34,994 nt of DNA from Candidatus Babelota bacterium. Its GTDB lineage: Bacteria; Babelota; Babeliae; Babelales; UASB340. Below the pieces are notes generated by a model. It did not search any database, was not told the origin of the DNA, and saw nothing but the letters and a program-made list of their open reading frames with translations. This document shows, piece by piece, positions 8,851 to 15,888 of the stretch (position 1 is the first letter of the stretch; every line of letters starts with the position of its first letter). The stretch is taken from positions 1-34,994 of the forward strand of contig WJIY01000032.1 in NCBI GenBank assembly GCA_014730005.1. The letters are read 5' to 3'. A program made the position numbers and the translations under genes.

Positions 8851-10026
8851 TTATTTTTTTTGAGCTAATTCAAGCTGTTTTTTAATTATATTTTTAATTT
8901 CGTTGTTAAAACAATGAGGTGTTTTTTGTATTTGAAACGATTTTTTTTTCTTGATTAATTCTGGAATAAATTGATTTATTTGCTTCATGTGTTTGAAAAT
9001 TTGGCCATTCCCATAAATTTTTATCCAATCAACTGTTGCTCTTTCCCAAAAAAGACAGGTGCTTGTCATATCAATAAGTATTGGAAGTTTAAAATATAGC
9101 GCTTCATTGCATACGTTGGGGCTTGGTTGTGTTATTAACAAATCAGATATAGACATTAAGTCTGCAATTTTATTTGTGAACTGAATTACTGATAAAGTGA
9201 CATTATTTTTTTTTAATCGATTTAATTTTTGAGCTAATTTGTGATTTTTCCCAACACAAACTAATAGATGTAAATTGTTATTAGTTTTTATAATTGTGCG
9301 TGCATAATCAAATAGTTTTTTTGACCCGGTTCCTCCTCTTATAAGCATTATGATATCTTTATTTTCAGGAATATCCCATTCTTTTTTAATTAAACTGGGA
9401 TTTTTGTAAGTGAAGAAATCTTTGCGTAATGGAGGGCCAACTTCATGAACGCACTTCATTGGTATTTTTTTGTATAATAATTGTTTTTTAATTAGTGGAG
9501 TTTTTGTTTGTACAGTAATAGTAAAATCATGATCTTTACATTTTTCCATATTTATCAACCAATTTGTTAAGTCAGCATCAAGTGTGATGATCATAAACGG
9601 AATATTGCATTTTTTAGCAGCTATATAAGATGGATAATTCAAAAAAGGTATAACTGAGATTAAGAGATCTGGTTTTTCTTGAGCTAAAAATCTTTCAAAT
9701 CGTTTTTCAAAGGTTTTATATCTTAATTTAAAAAATGCTTTACCTGGATGTCGAACTATAAAATTTGTAAGATTTATATAATTATATTTTACAAGATTTG
9801 AATACCATTTTTCTCCATCAAATATGTTATGAAAAAAATCATAAATTGGATTTATTAATTTGATTTCACAATTGGGTAGACATTCTTTGAGAACCGAACA
9901 AGCGGACATATGTCCATTGCCACCTTTGCTTGTAAAAATTACAATTTTTAGTTTATTAGGTTCATTTTTTGCATTGCAATAAAATATTATAAAAAGATGA
10001 AATAATACAAAAAAAAATTTTTTCAT
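8851..10026 (-). CDS. MGDG-synthase/MurG-like glycosyltransferase with N-terminal signal or anchor
   Basis: The fold is GT-B of the MGDG synthase/GT28 type: after the leader comes IVIFTSKGGNGHMSA (residues 28-42), the glycine loop that opens the MGDG-synthase N-domain. The C-domain has IIMLIRGGTGSKK, LLVCVGKNHKL and DLLITQPSPNVCNEAL, matching the UDP-sugar site in which MurG and UgtP have a GGxT and a GG-x-x-x-E segment. Members transfer galactose or glucose to diacylglycerol. Unusually, the first ~19 residues (KKFFFVLFHLFIIFYCNA) look like a cleavable signal or a membrane anchor; these enzymes normally sit on the cytoplasmic face. A GGGGA ribosome site lies 7 bases before the ATG. It is divergent from the polysaccharide deacetylase. 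The exact acceptor is unknown. Confidence 0.75.
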   Translation of the reverse strand: MKKFFFVLFHLFIIFYCNAKNEPNKLKIVIFTSKGGNGHMSACSVLKECLPNCEIKLINPIYDFFHNIFDGEKWYSNLVKYNYINLTNFIVRHPGKAFFKLRYKTFEKRFERFLAQEKPDLLISVIPFLNYPSYIAAKKCNIPFMIITLDADLTNWLINMEKCKDHDFTITVQTKTPLIKKQLLYKKIPMKCVHEVGPPLRKDFFTYKNPSLIKKEWDIPENKDIIMLIRGGTGSKKLFDYARTIIKTNNNLHLLVCVGKNHKLAQKLNRLKKNNVTLSVIQFTNKIADLMSISDLLITQPSPNVCNEALYFKLPILIDMTSTCLFWERATVDWIKIYGNGQIFKHMKQINQFIPELIKKKKSFQIQKTPHCFNNEIKNIIKKQLELAQKK

Positions 10027-10123
10027 TTTATTTTCCCCACCAACAACTTTATAAAAATGTTTTATATGCTTATATTGGCATGATATTAACCTATTTTCAA
10101 GAAATTAATAAGAGGTTGTTTTG

Positions 10124-10840
10124 ATGGGTTTGAATTTTTTAATCAGTGGTTTTTTAATATTAATTTCTTTTGGGTATTTAATTATTCCTAATTCGCCACA
10201 GTTTTATGGAAAATCTATAAGAAGAATTAATACAAAAGAAAAAATTGTAGCATTAACATTTGATGATGGTCCTAATCCTCCTTATACAGAACAAATACTT
10301 GATATTTTAAAACAACATAATGTGAAAGCAACATTTTTTATGGTAGGAAAACATATAGAAAAATGTCCATATATGGTTAAAAAAGTTTATCAAGAAGGTC
10401 ATGAGATTGGCAATCATAGTTGGTCACACAAAGTTTTAATTTGTAGATCCTCAAAATATATTAGAAAGGAAATTGAACAGACAGATAAATTAATTTATCA
10501 ATTGGGATATAAAGGTAAAATCTATTTTAGAGCACCTAAAGGTTTAAAATTTGTAAATTTACCTAGAATATTAAATTCACAAAATAGGCATCATATTTTA
10601 TTTGATGTTATTTCGTGGGATTGGTGTTGTCCTGGAGCAAATAAGATAGTAAGGTGTGTGTTAAAAAAGGTCAAATCAGGTTCTATTATATTATTGCATG
10701 ATGGTAATGGAGATGTAAATTTTATAGGAACAGATAGAAGTCAGACCGTCATAGCTACTGATATTATTATTCAAAAATTAAAAGCACGGGGGTATGGATT
10801 TGTTACAATTTCTGAATTAATACAAAATAATGCTAACTAA
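10124..10840 (+). CDS. Polysaccharide deacetylase (NodB domain), membrane anchored
   Basis: All NodB motifs are present: TFDDGP (Asp47-Asp48), the metal-binding HSWSH (98-102), a RAPKG motif in place of R-x-P-x-G, ISWDW and ILLHDG. Together they describe a metal-dependent carbohydrate esterase family 4 enzyme that removes acetyl groups from N-acetylglucosamine in peptidoglycan or chitin-like polymers. An N-terminal hydrophobic segment (FLISGFLILISFGYLII) anchors it outside the inner membrane. The ATG at 10124 was chosen over TTG at 10121 because it sits 8 bases after AGAGG. The 3' end is only 3 bases from the converging secreted protein gene. The role may be cell-wall modification or action on a host polymer; the sequence does not decide. 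Confidence 0.92.
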   Translation: MGLNFLISGFLILISFGYLIIPNSPQFYGKSIRRINTKEKIVALTFDDGPNPPYTEQILDILKQHNVKATFFMVGKHIEKCPYMVKKVYQEGHEIGNHSWSHKVLICRSSKYIRKEIEQTDKLIYQLGYKGKIYFRAPKGLKFVNLPRILNSQNRHHILFDVISWDWCCPGANKIVRCVLKKVKSGSIILLHDGNGDVNFIGTDRSQTVIATDIIIQKLKARGYGFVTISELIQNNAN

Positions 10841-10843
10841 AAA

Positions 10844-11443
10844 TTAAAGATTTATTGTTTCTGTTATTTTTGACCAGCCACTTTTAATTGTTTCCATTAT
10901 TCCACCATTTTTTTTTTGTTCAATTTCTACTTCTGTAGTGGGAATTTGTCTTGGCTTTCTTTCAATTGTTATTTTTTTTATTTTACTAAAAAGCCATGCT
11001 TTTTTTTGTCCTGTATTTGCTTCTCGGGCACAAATGACAATTTTTTTAGGAACTAAAAATTCTTTTCGTTGTGAGTCGTGCAAATATTCAATGGCTGTTA
11101 ATGTAAATTCTTTATCGCTAAATCTTTTACTTTCATAATCAGGTTTTAAAATTTCAATTTCTTTGATTATTGCTAAATCTAAAATATTTACAGAATCGTC
11201 AGTTTCTTTTCTTACGCCGCCAATTGATGTGTGACCAGTAAAGGATATTTCTTTGACATCAATTATACTTTGTTCATCATAAATTTTTCCAGAGAAACTT
11301 CCTTCACCTTCTTTAAGTTCAACAAATTCGGGTTCTAATCCAACTTGTTTTCCTCCACCTCCTGTCATATTAATACAAAGCATAAGTATTGATATGATAT
11401 AAAATATTTTTAAAAGCATGGGAAAAAAATTACGATTTTTCAT
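10844..11443 (-). CDS. Secreted protein of unknown function
   Basis: I do not recognise this 199-residue protein. It has a strong AAGGAG ribosome site 7 bases before the ATG, then a signal peptide (LKIFYIISILMLCINMTG) and a Gly-rich junction. The mature region is rich in beta-prone segments (FSGKIYDEQSI, ISFTGHTSIGGVR, EFTLTAIEYL, EFLVPKKIVIC, ITIERK) and ends in an amphipathic helix (METIKSGWSKITETI). It may be a periplasmic beta-sandwich protein; a lipoprotein is unlikely because the Cys lies too far inside the hydrophobic segment. It converges on the deacetylase, with 3 bases between the stops, and the tRNA-Ser gene lies upstream. Confidence 0.7.
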   Translation of the reverse strand: MKNRNFFPMLLKIFYIISILMLCINMTGGGGKQVGLEPEFVELKEGEGSFSGKIYDEQSIIDVKEISFTGHTSIGGVRKETDDSVNILDLAIIKEIEILKPDYESKRFSDKEFTLTAIEYLHDSQRKEFLVPKKIVICAREANTGQKKAWLFSKIKKITIERKPRQIPTTEVEIEQKKNGGIMETIKSGWSKITETINL

Positions 11444-11571
11444 AAAGACTCTCCTTAATTCATTGAAATATTTAAATTTTATTCAAAATAAAATTATCAG
11501 AGAGTTTTAATGATATACAAGAATTACGAAATTGAAACATCTTGAAGTTAATTATATTAAAAATTTAATAA

Positions 11572-11663
11572 TGGCGGAGAGGGAGGGATTCGAACCCCCG
11601 ATCCCGGTCACCCGGGATAACGGTTTTCAAGACCGCCGCATTCGACCGCTCTGCCACCTCTCC
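11572..11663 (-). tRNA. tRNA-Ser (anticodon UGA)
   Basis: The reverse strand folds as a class II tRNA: GGAGAGG acceptor, anticodon loop CTTGAAA (UGA), a long variable arm (ATCCCGGGTGACCGGGAT), T loop GGTTCGAATC, and encoded CCA. The long arm and UGA anticodon mean serine, reading UCN codons. It is the last of three minus-strand tRNAs. Confidence 0.97.
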
Positions 11664-11780
11664 AAGCTTTTTTTTAAAAGTTATCATTTTGTTGCTTATT
11701 ATTCAATATATTTTAATATAATACTTATTATAAAATAGATATAAAAGTCAAAAAAATTTAAATAATTTTAGAGTAATTTC

Positions 11781-11872
11781 TGGCGGAGAGGGAGGGATTC
11801 GAACCCTCGATCCCGGTTACCCAGGATACTTGCTTAGCAGGCAAGCGCTTTCGACCACTCAGCCACCTCTCC
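11781..11872 (-). tRNA. tRNA-Ser (anticodon GCU)
   Basis: The reverse strand shows the GGAGAGG acceptor, anticodon loop CTGCTAA (GCU), a long variable arm, the T arm GAGGGTTCGAATCCCTC and encoded CCA. It reads AGC/AGU. The acceptor and much of the T and variable arms match the neighbouring tRNA-Ser(UGA), as expected for recognition by one SerRS or for duplication. Confidence 0.97.
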
Positions 11873-11897
11873 AAAATTAATTTAATATAGTTGCATC

Positions 11898-11974
11898 TGG
11901 TGCGCCCAAGAGGAGTTGAACCTCTAACCTTCAGATCCGTAGTCTGACGCTCTATCCAATTGAGCTATGGGCGC
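11898..11974 (-). tRNA. tRNA-Arg (anticodon ACG)
   Basis: The reverse strand begins GCGCCCATAGCTCAATTGG, has anticodon stem-loop TCAGA-CTACGGA-TCTGA (ACG) and T arm AGAGG-TTCAACT-CCTCT, and ends in encoded CCA. The first anticodon base is normally deaminated to inosine, letting it read CGU, CGC and CGA. It is first in the three-tRNA cluster. Confidence 0.97.
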
Positions 11975-12008
11975 TAATCAAATATCAAAATAATCCTTAT
12001 ATGCCAAG

Positions 12009-12037
12009 AGTATAAAGAATATTAAGTCAAGTTGCAA
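12009..12037 (-). promoter_or_regulatory. Probable sigma70-type promoter for the tRNA cluster
   Basis: On the minus strand TTGCAA (12037-12032) and TATACT (12014-12009) are 17 bases apart, 4/6 and 5/6 matches to consensus. Transcription would start roughly 25-30 bases before tRNA-Arg and could read through both serine tRNAs. Confidence 0.5.
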
Positions 12038-12151
12038 TTCAAAATTTCGTAATTATCTATAAAAAAATATAGTTTCATAAGATTTTTTTATTTATTGAAA
12101 AAAAAACGTATAAATTATAATTTTTTTAAAAATTATAAAGATGGAGAAATT

Positions 12152-12415
12152 ATGGCACTTTTGTTAGAAATTAAGGTTATTCCAAACTCAGGTAAACAAA
12201 ATTGTTTTTCAGATAAATCTGGTCAATTAAAGTGTTTTTTAAAAGGAACACCTGAAAAAGGTAAAGCCAATTTAGAATTAATTAGTTTTTTAGCTAAAAA
12301 ATTGTCTGTACCAAAAAATACAATAAAGATTGTTACAGGATTAAATTCACGTAAAAAAAGATTAAAAATAAATTTGGAAATATCTTTTTGTGATTTTTTA
12401 AAAAAATTAAAGTAA
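12152..12415 (+). CDS. yggU: YggU/DUF167 family protein
   Basis: The 87-residue product matches the small DUF167 fold: EIKVIPNSGKQ at the start, LKCFLKGTPEKGKANLELI in the middle (the conserved PxxGKAN segment) and FLAKKLSVPKNTIKIVTGLNSRKKRLKI at the end, quoted here in parts. The function of the family is not established; structures show an alpha/beta fold without a known reaction. The ATG at 12152 was chosen because GGAG stands 6 bases before it and the conserved domain starts at once. A TTG further upstream would add 19 lysine- and asparagine-rich residues. The stop is 5 bases before pilC, so the two are probably co-transcribed. Confidence 0.88.
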   Translation: MALLLEIKVIPNSGKQNCFSDKSGQLKCFLKGTPEKGKANLELISFLAKKLSVPKNTIKIVTGLNSRKKRLKINLEISFCDFLKKLK

Positions 12416-12420
12416 ATATT

Positions 12421-13641
12421 ATGGAAAAATATATATGGAAAGGCATAAATCTGCATGGTGCGAATTGTAAGGGTGTAATGTTTGCGAATTCAGTAGATGA
12501 TTTGAAAAAACAGATGTTAAAAAATAACATCGCGTTAACTTATTATAAAAAAAAGAAAAATATTAGCTTTTTAAGTAATATTTTTCAAAGTTCTTTTAAA
12601 ATTGCACTTGCTCAAAAAGTATCTTTTTTTGATGACTTATCAATTTTAATGGGAAGTGGAATGGAATTGATTCCGGCATTGAAACTTGTTAAAAAGGAAA
12701 TAAAAAATTATAGATTTATAAAAGAAATAGAATCTATAATTGAAAATGTAGAAAAGGGAGGACCTTTTTGGAAATGCTTGCAAGATAAAAATGATACTTT
12801 TGATTTTTTTATTATACAAACAATAAAAGTGGCAGAGAATTCGGGCAAATTACCATTTGCTTTAAAAAGCATTTCTCAACATTTAAATTTACAATTACGC
12901 CTAATTAAAAAATTAAAAAAAGCTGCGATAATGCCTCTGTTTACTTTGATTTTTGCTTCAATAATATTTTTAGGAATTTTTATTTGGGTTATTCCTCAAT
13001 TTGAAGTTTTGTTTTCAAATTTGGAAAAAGATATTCCTAGATCTACAAAATTTCTTTTTAAAATAAGCTTGTTTTTAAGAAGTGAAATTTTTTTTTACGC
13101 TATTGGAGCTTTTTTATTAATCATTGTGATTGCAAAAATTATTTTACCTAAAAAAATTAAACAAACAATAACGGAAAAAATAAAAACACCTTTTTCTTTT
13201 TTTATTAAAAAAACAGTTTTAGAAAAAAACTTAATTTCATTTTTAGAAACTTTATCTTTGCTTTTAAAATCGGGGTTACCTTTAAAGCAGGCATTAGATT
13301 TTTCAGTTGAAACTATAACTAATAGAAAGTTTAAAAAAGAGGTTTCAAATGTTTCTGCAAATATAATTTCAGGACAAACTTTTTCAGAAGCTTTAAAACA
13401 AGGAAATCAAAAATATTTTCCTGAAAAATTATCAGCTTTGGTTTTTATAGGTGAACAGAGCGGTAACTTGGATTTAATGCTTTATAAAGCGGCGGAAATT
13501 TTCCAAGACAAACTTAATAAAAAAATAAATCTTTTAACAACATTGTTCCAGCCATTTTTAATTATTTTTATTGGTATTTTAATTGCAGGTATAATGTTTA
13601 CGGTCTATTTGCCGCTTTTCAATGTTGCAAGTTTATTTTAG
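12421..13641 (+). CDS. pilC: Type IV pilus / type II secretion inner-membrane platform protein (PilC/GspF family)
   Basis: The 406-residue length and the two homologous T2SSF domains fit PilC/GspF. Domain one has FFDDLSILMGSGMELIPALK and VAENSGKLPFAL; domain two has FLETLSLLLKSGLPLKQAL and FIGEQSGNLDLML. Three membrane segments are visible: about 170-195 (MPLFTLIFASIIFLGIF), 220-240, and the C-terminal one (FLIIFIGILIAGIMFTVYLP). The platform protein couples the assembly ATPase to pilin or pseudopilin polymerisation in the inner membrane. No pilB, pilT or pilin gene lies in the window, so the rest of the machine must be elsewhere. It follows yggU after 5 bases. Confidence 0.92.
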   Translation: MEKYIWKGINLHGANCKGVMFANSVDDLKKQMLKNNIALTYYKKKKNISFLSNIFQSSFKIALAQKVSFFDDLSILMGSGMELIPALKLVKKEIKNYRFIKEIESIIENVEKGGPFWKCLQDKNDTFDFFIIQTIKVAENSGKLPFALKSISQHLNLQLRLIKKLKKAAIMPLFTLIFASIIFLGIFIWVIPQFEVLFSNLEKDIPRSTKFLFKISLFLRSEIFFYAIGAFLLIIVIAKIILPKKIKQTITEKIKTPFSFFIKKTVLEKNLISFLETLSLLLKSGLPLKQALDFSVETITNRKFKKEVSNVSANIISGQTFSEALKQGNQKYFPEKLSALVFIGEQSGNLDLMLYKAAEIFQDKLNKKINLLTTLFQPFLIIFIGILIAGIMFTVYLPLFNVASLF

Positions 13642-13666
13642 TGAATCTATTTTTTATTCTTCTTGC

Positions 13667-13694
13667 TTGACGTTGTTTTGCCTTATGCTAGCAT
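13667..13694 (+). promoter_or_regulatory. Probable promoter of tRNA-Leu
   Basis: TTGACG (13667-13672) and TAGCAT (13689-13694) are 16 bases apart, and the tRNA begins 24 bases further on. CATATT at 13692 is an alternative -10 with a longer spacer. The same transcript could continue into the HIT and hydrolase genes. Confidence 0.45.
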
Positions 13695-13718
13695 ATTTAC
13701 TACCATTGTATTAATTTT

Positions 13719-13805
13719 GCCGAAGTGGCGAAACTGGTAGACGCACGGGACTCAAAATCCCGCGGTGGTAACACCGTGTCGGTTCGACTCCGACCTTCGG
13801 CACCA
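13719..13805 (+). tRNA. tRNA-Leu (anticodon CAA)
   Basis: A class II tRNA with acceptor GCCGAAG/CTTCGGC, anticodon stem-loop CGGGA-CTCAAAA-TCCCG (CAA), long variable arm CGGTGGTAACACCG, T loop GGTTCGACTCC and encoded CCA. It reads UUG codons. It lies 29 bases before the HIT gene on the same strand. Confidence 0.97.
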
Positions 13806-13834
13806 GTAACAACAAAAAATACCAAGAGGTTTTG

Positions 13835-14206
13835 ATGAATAGTCAAGATTGTATTTTTTGCAAGATAATCAAGAAAGAGGTTCCAAGTAAGATTATTAAA
13901 GAAACTGAAAATGTACTGGTTATTGAAGATATTTCCCCGAAAGCTCCGATTCATTATTTAATTTTACCTAAAAAACATATAAGAAATTTACATTATTTGC
14001 AAAGGGAAGATTCAAAATTAAGTTATGAAATTTTGGCCATTGCTAAAAAATTGGCACATGAAATTCAACAAGAAAAAAGTTTAGAAAAACCAGTAGCTTT
14101 TAATTTTTTAATAAATAATGAGGAACAAGCAGGGCAGAGTGTTTTTCATTTACATGCGCATTTTATTTCAGGTAAAAATATATTTGTTGATGGATCAACA
14201 TTGTGA
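13835..14206 (+). CDS. HIT-family protein (histidine triad nucleotide-binding/hydrolase)
   Basis: The protein (123 residues) begins with the CIFCKIIKKEVPS segment (CxxC at residues 6-9) typical of Hint-type HIT proteins, followed by VIEDISPKAPIHYLILPK and the catalytic triad FHLHAHF near the C-terminus, where the central His is the nucleophile. The family hydrolyses purine nucleoside phosphoramidates and related adenylates in the cytoplasm. The ATG at 13835 was preferred to the TTG just before it because AAGAGG stands 5 bases upstream. The stop overlaps the GTG of the next gene (GTGA), so translation is probably coupled to the alpha/beta hydrolase. No oddities were seen. Confidence 0.93.
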   Translation: MNSQDCIFCKIIKKEVPSKIIKETENVLVIEDISPKAPIHYLILPKKHIRNLHYLQREDSKLSYEILAIAKKLAHEIQQEKSLEKPVAFNFLINNEEQAGQSVFHLHAHFISGKNIFVDGSTL

Positions 14207-15153
14207 ACGTATTAAAAAATTTATTTTTTAAAGCTTTAATTTTTTATGTTTTTCCTTTAAGTGTTTTAGCGGTATTTATAGTTTCGTATCTTGCGATGTG
14301 CAAATTAGTTTTTCCTTCTGAGTTGATTTTAAGTGATGGAACAAAACTTTCTGAACGAGCTAATGAAATTCGTGAAAGTTTAGATAAAAGATCTGATACC
14401 AAAAAAGTTTCTTTTAAAACCAAAGATAATATAAAAATTAGTGGTTATTTAACAATACGAAAAGGTGCGATTGCCAATCTTTTGGTTTGTCATGGTTATC
14501 AGAGTTGTAAAGAATTTTCATCTGATGTACTTGATCTATTTCCAAATTATAACATTTTATTATTTGATTTTAGGGCACATGGTCAAAGTGATGGAAAATA
14601 CAGAACTTTGGGTTGCCACGAATATAAAGATGTTATTGCAGCTGTAAATTTTTTAAAAGATAAAACAAAAAATTATAACAAAAATTTACCATTGATTATT
14701 CTTGGCACTTCTATGGGAGGTTCGACAGCTATTAAGGCTTTAGAGTACGAACCAAATCTTTGTAATGCCATTATTTTAGATTCTTCTTTTTCGGATTTAA
14801 GAACTATTATTTATCATTCTTTTAAATACAAGGCCAATCTTCCAGCTTATCCTTTTTTGCCTATTATTGAAAGAATGACTAATTTTTTGGCATCTTGCGA
14901 TATAGGTAAAATGTGTCCATCTAAAAATATTAAAAATGTTAAACAACCCATTTTATTTATTCATTCATGTATCGATAACATAGTTCCGCCAAATGATAGT
15001 CTTTTATTATATGCGAATTCTTTAAATAATAAAAATAAGATTTGGATTGGAAGGGCGGTTGAACATTCAAAATTGAGAAAGAAGTATCCAAATATTTATA
15101 AAAATAAAGTTGAAAAGTTTATAAAAGAGACAGGATTATTAAAACGAACATAA
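14203..15153 (+). CDS. Membrane-anchored alpha/beta hydrolase
   Basis: A single N-terminal membrane helix (FFKALIFYVFPLSVLAVFIV) is followed by a hydrolase domain: LLVCHGYQSCKEF (oxyanion strand), ILLFDFRAHGQSDGKYRT, the nucleophile elbow GTSMGGS, the acid turn FIHSCIDNIVPP and a late His in VEHSK. The layout resembles the BAAT/Bem46-like serine hydrolases that face the periplasm; the substrate is unknown. The GTG start overlaps the HIT stop by 4 bases. The C-terminal 58 bases overlap the end of the converging gene at 15096. The triad looks complete, in contrast to the Cys-containing hydrolase at 281. Confidence 0.85.
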   Translation: MNVLKNLFFKALIFYVFPLSVLAVFIVSYLAMCKLVFPSELILSDGTKLSERANEIRESLDKRSDTKKVSFKTKDNIKISGYLTIRKGAIANLLVCHGYQSCKEFSSDVLDLFPNYNILLFDFRAHGQSDGKYRTLGCHEYKDVIAAVNFLKDKTKNYNKNLPLIILGTSMGGSTAIKALEYEPNLCNAIILDSSFSDLRTIIYHSFKYKANLPAYPFLPIIERMTNFLASCDIGKMCPSKNIKNVKQPILFIHSCIDNIVPPNDSLLLYANSLNNKNKIWIGRAVEHSKLRKKYPNIYKNKVEKFIKETGLLKRT

Positions 15154-15659
15154 TTTAAATAATTTTGTTTTTTAAAATCGAATTGTAATTTTGTTTCAAG
15201 TTTAAATTTTTCTATCATATGTATTACATCATCTATAGATTCATCGATTATTCTATAATAATACCTTAAAGATTTGTTTTTTTTGCTAGATACAAAACTT
15301 TTATTATGCATTCTTGTGCTTCTTAAGTATTTATAAAGATATTCTTTTTCTTTTTCTAATTCATGTAAAATAATTTTTAATTTTTCTAAAAATAATTTGT
15401 TTTTAATAAAATTATCATAATCTGTATAAAAGATTGTTCGTAATTTTAAATATTCTTCAACAAGTTTTATCATAGTATTGTAATTATATACGTTTAGATT
15501 TATTGCAGGGTAAGTCTCAATCAAAGATAAATTTTCATATTTAATTATTTTTTTTTGCTTTTTGGTGGTATATGAATAAAGCCATATGATTATTACAGAG
15601 AATATTGTTATTAAGCATATAAATCTTATAAAAATATCTTTTTTTTCTAATAAATTCAT
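15096..15659 (-). CDS. Hypothetical single-pass membrane protein with coiled-coil character
   Basis: I do not recognise this 187-residue protein. It has one N-terminal membrane segment (FIRFICLITIFSVIIIWLY) and then a Lys/Glu/Tyr-rich, mostly helical region (LKLRTIF, KLKIILHELEKEKEYLYKYL, IDESIDDVIHMIEKFKLETK). It would be anchored in the inner membrane with most of its mass on one side. Its 3' end overlaps the hydrolase by 58 bases in antiparallel orientation. The last ~19 residues may therefore be constrained by the other gene. No strong ribosome site precedes the ATG. It stands alone on the minus strand, so reality as a gene is likely but not certain. Confidence 0.6.
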   Translation of the reverse strand: MNLLEKKDIFIRFICLITIFSVIIIWLYSYTTKKQKKIIKYENLSLIETYPAINLNVYNYNTMIKLVEEYLKLRTIFYTDYDNFIKNKLFLEKLKIILHELEKEKEYLYKYLRSTRMHNKSFVSSKKNKSLRYYYRIIDESIDDVIHMIEKFKLETKLQFDFKKQNYLNYVRFNNPVSFINFSTLFL

Positions 15660-15808
15660 AAATAACTCTTTTGGGCTTATTTTAATGTTTTTTCATTTTG
15701 TAGAGAACTAATCTCCCTATTACAAATAGTAAAGAATGCTGTAAAAATAATCAATAGTTAGTATTAGGCTGGTGAATTTTTTATTTCAAAATGGATTATA
15801 CAACCCGT

Positions 15809-15837
15809 TTGACACAATCCTTTAATAAGTGAATATT
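15809..15837 (+). promoter_or_regulatory. Probable promoter of the OPT-type transporter gene
   Basis: A perfect -35 TTGACA (15809-15814) and AATATT (15832-15837, 4/6) are separated by 17 bases, about 50 bases before the ATG, which also has AAGGAG at good spacing. Confidence 0.5.
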
Positions 15838-15888
15838 TATACCTGTTTTTAAGCTTTTTTAATTATTTTTTTATAAATAAGGAGAAAA

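Noticed and set aside
11532..11738. Plus-strand open frame reading MAEREGFEPP...
   Set aside because: It is the antisense translation of tRNA-Ser(UGA), a well-known false protein.
12223..12530. Minus-strand frames over yggU and the start of pilC
   Set aside because: They are antisense to two recognisable genes and show no motif of their own.
13700..13954. Minus-strand open frame containing [19 protein letters not shown]
   Set aside because: It is the antisense translation of tRNA-Leu running into the HIT gene; this is a common spurious annotation.
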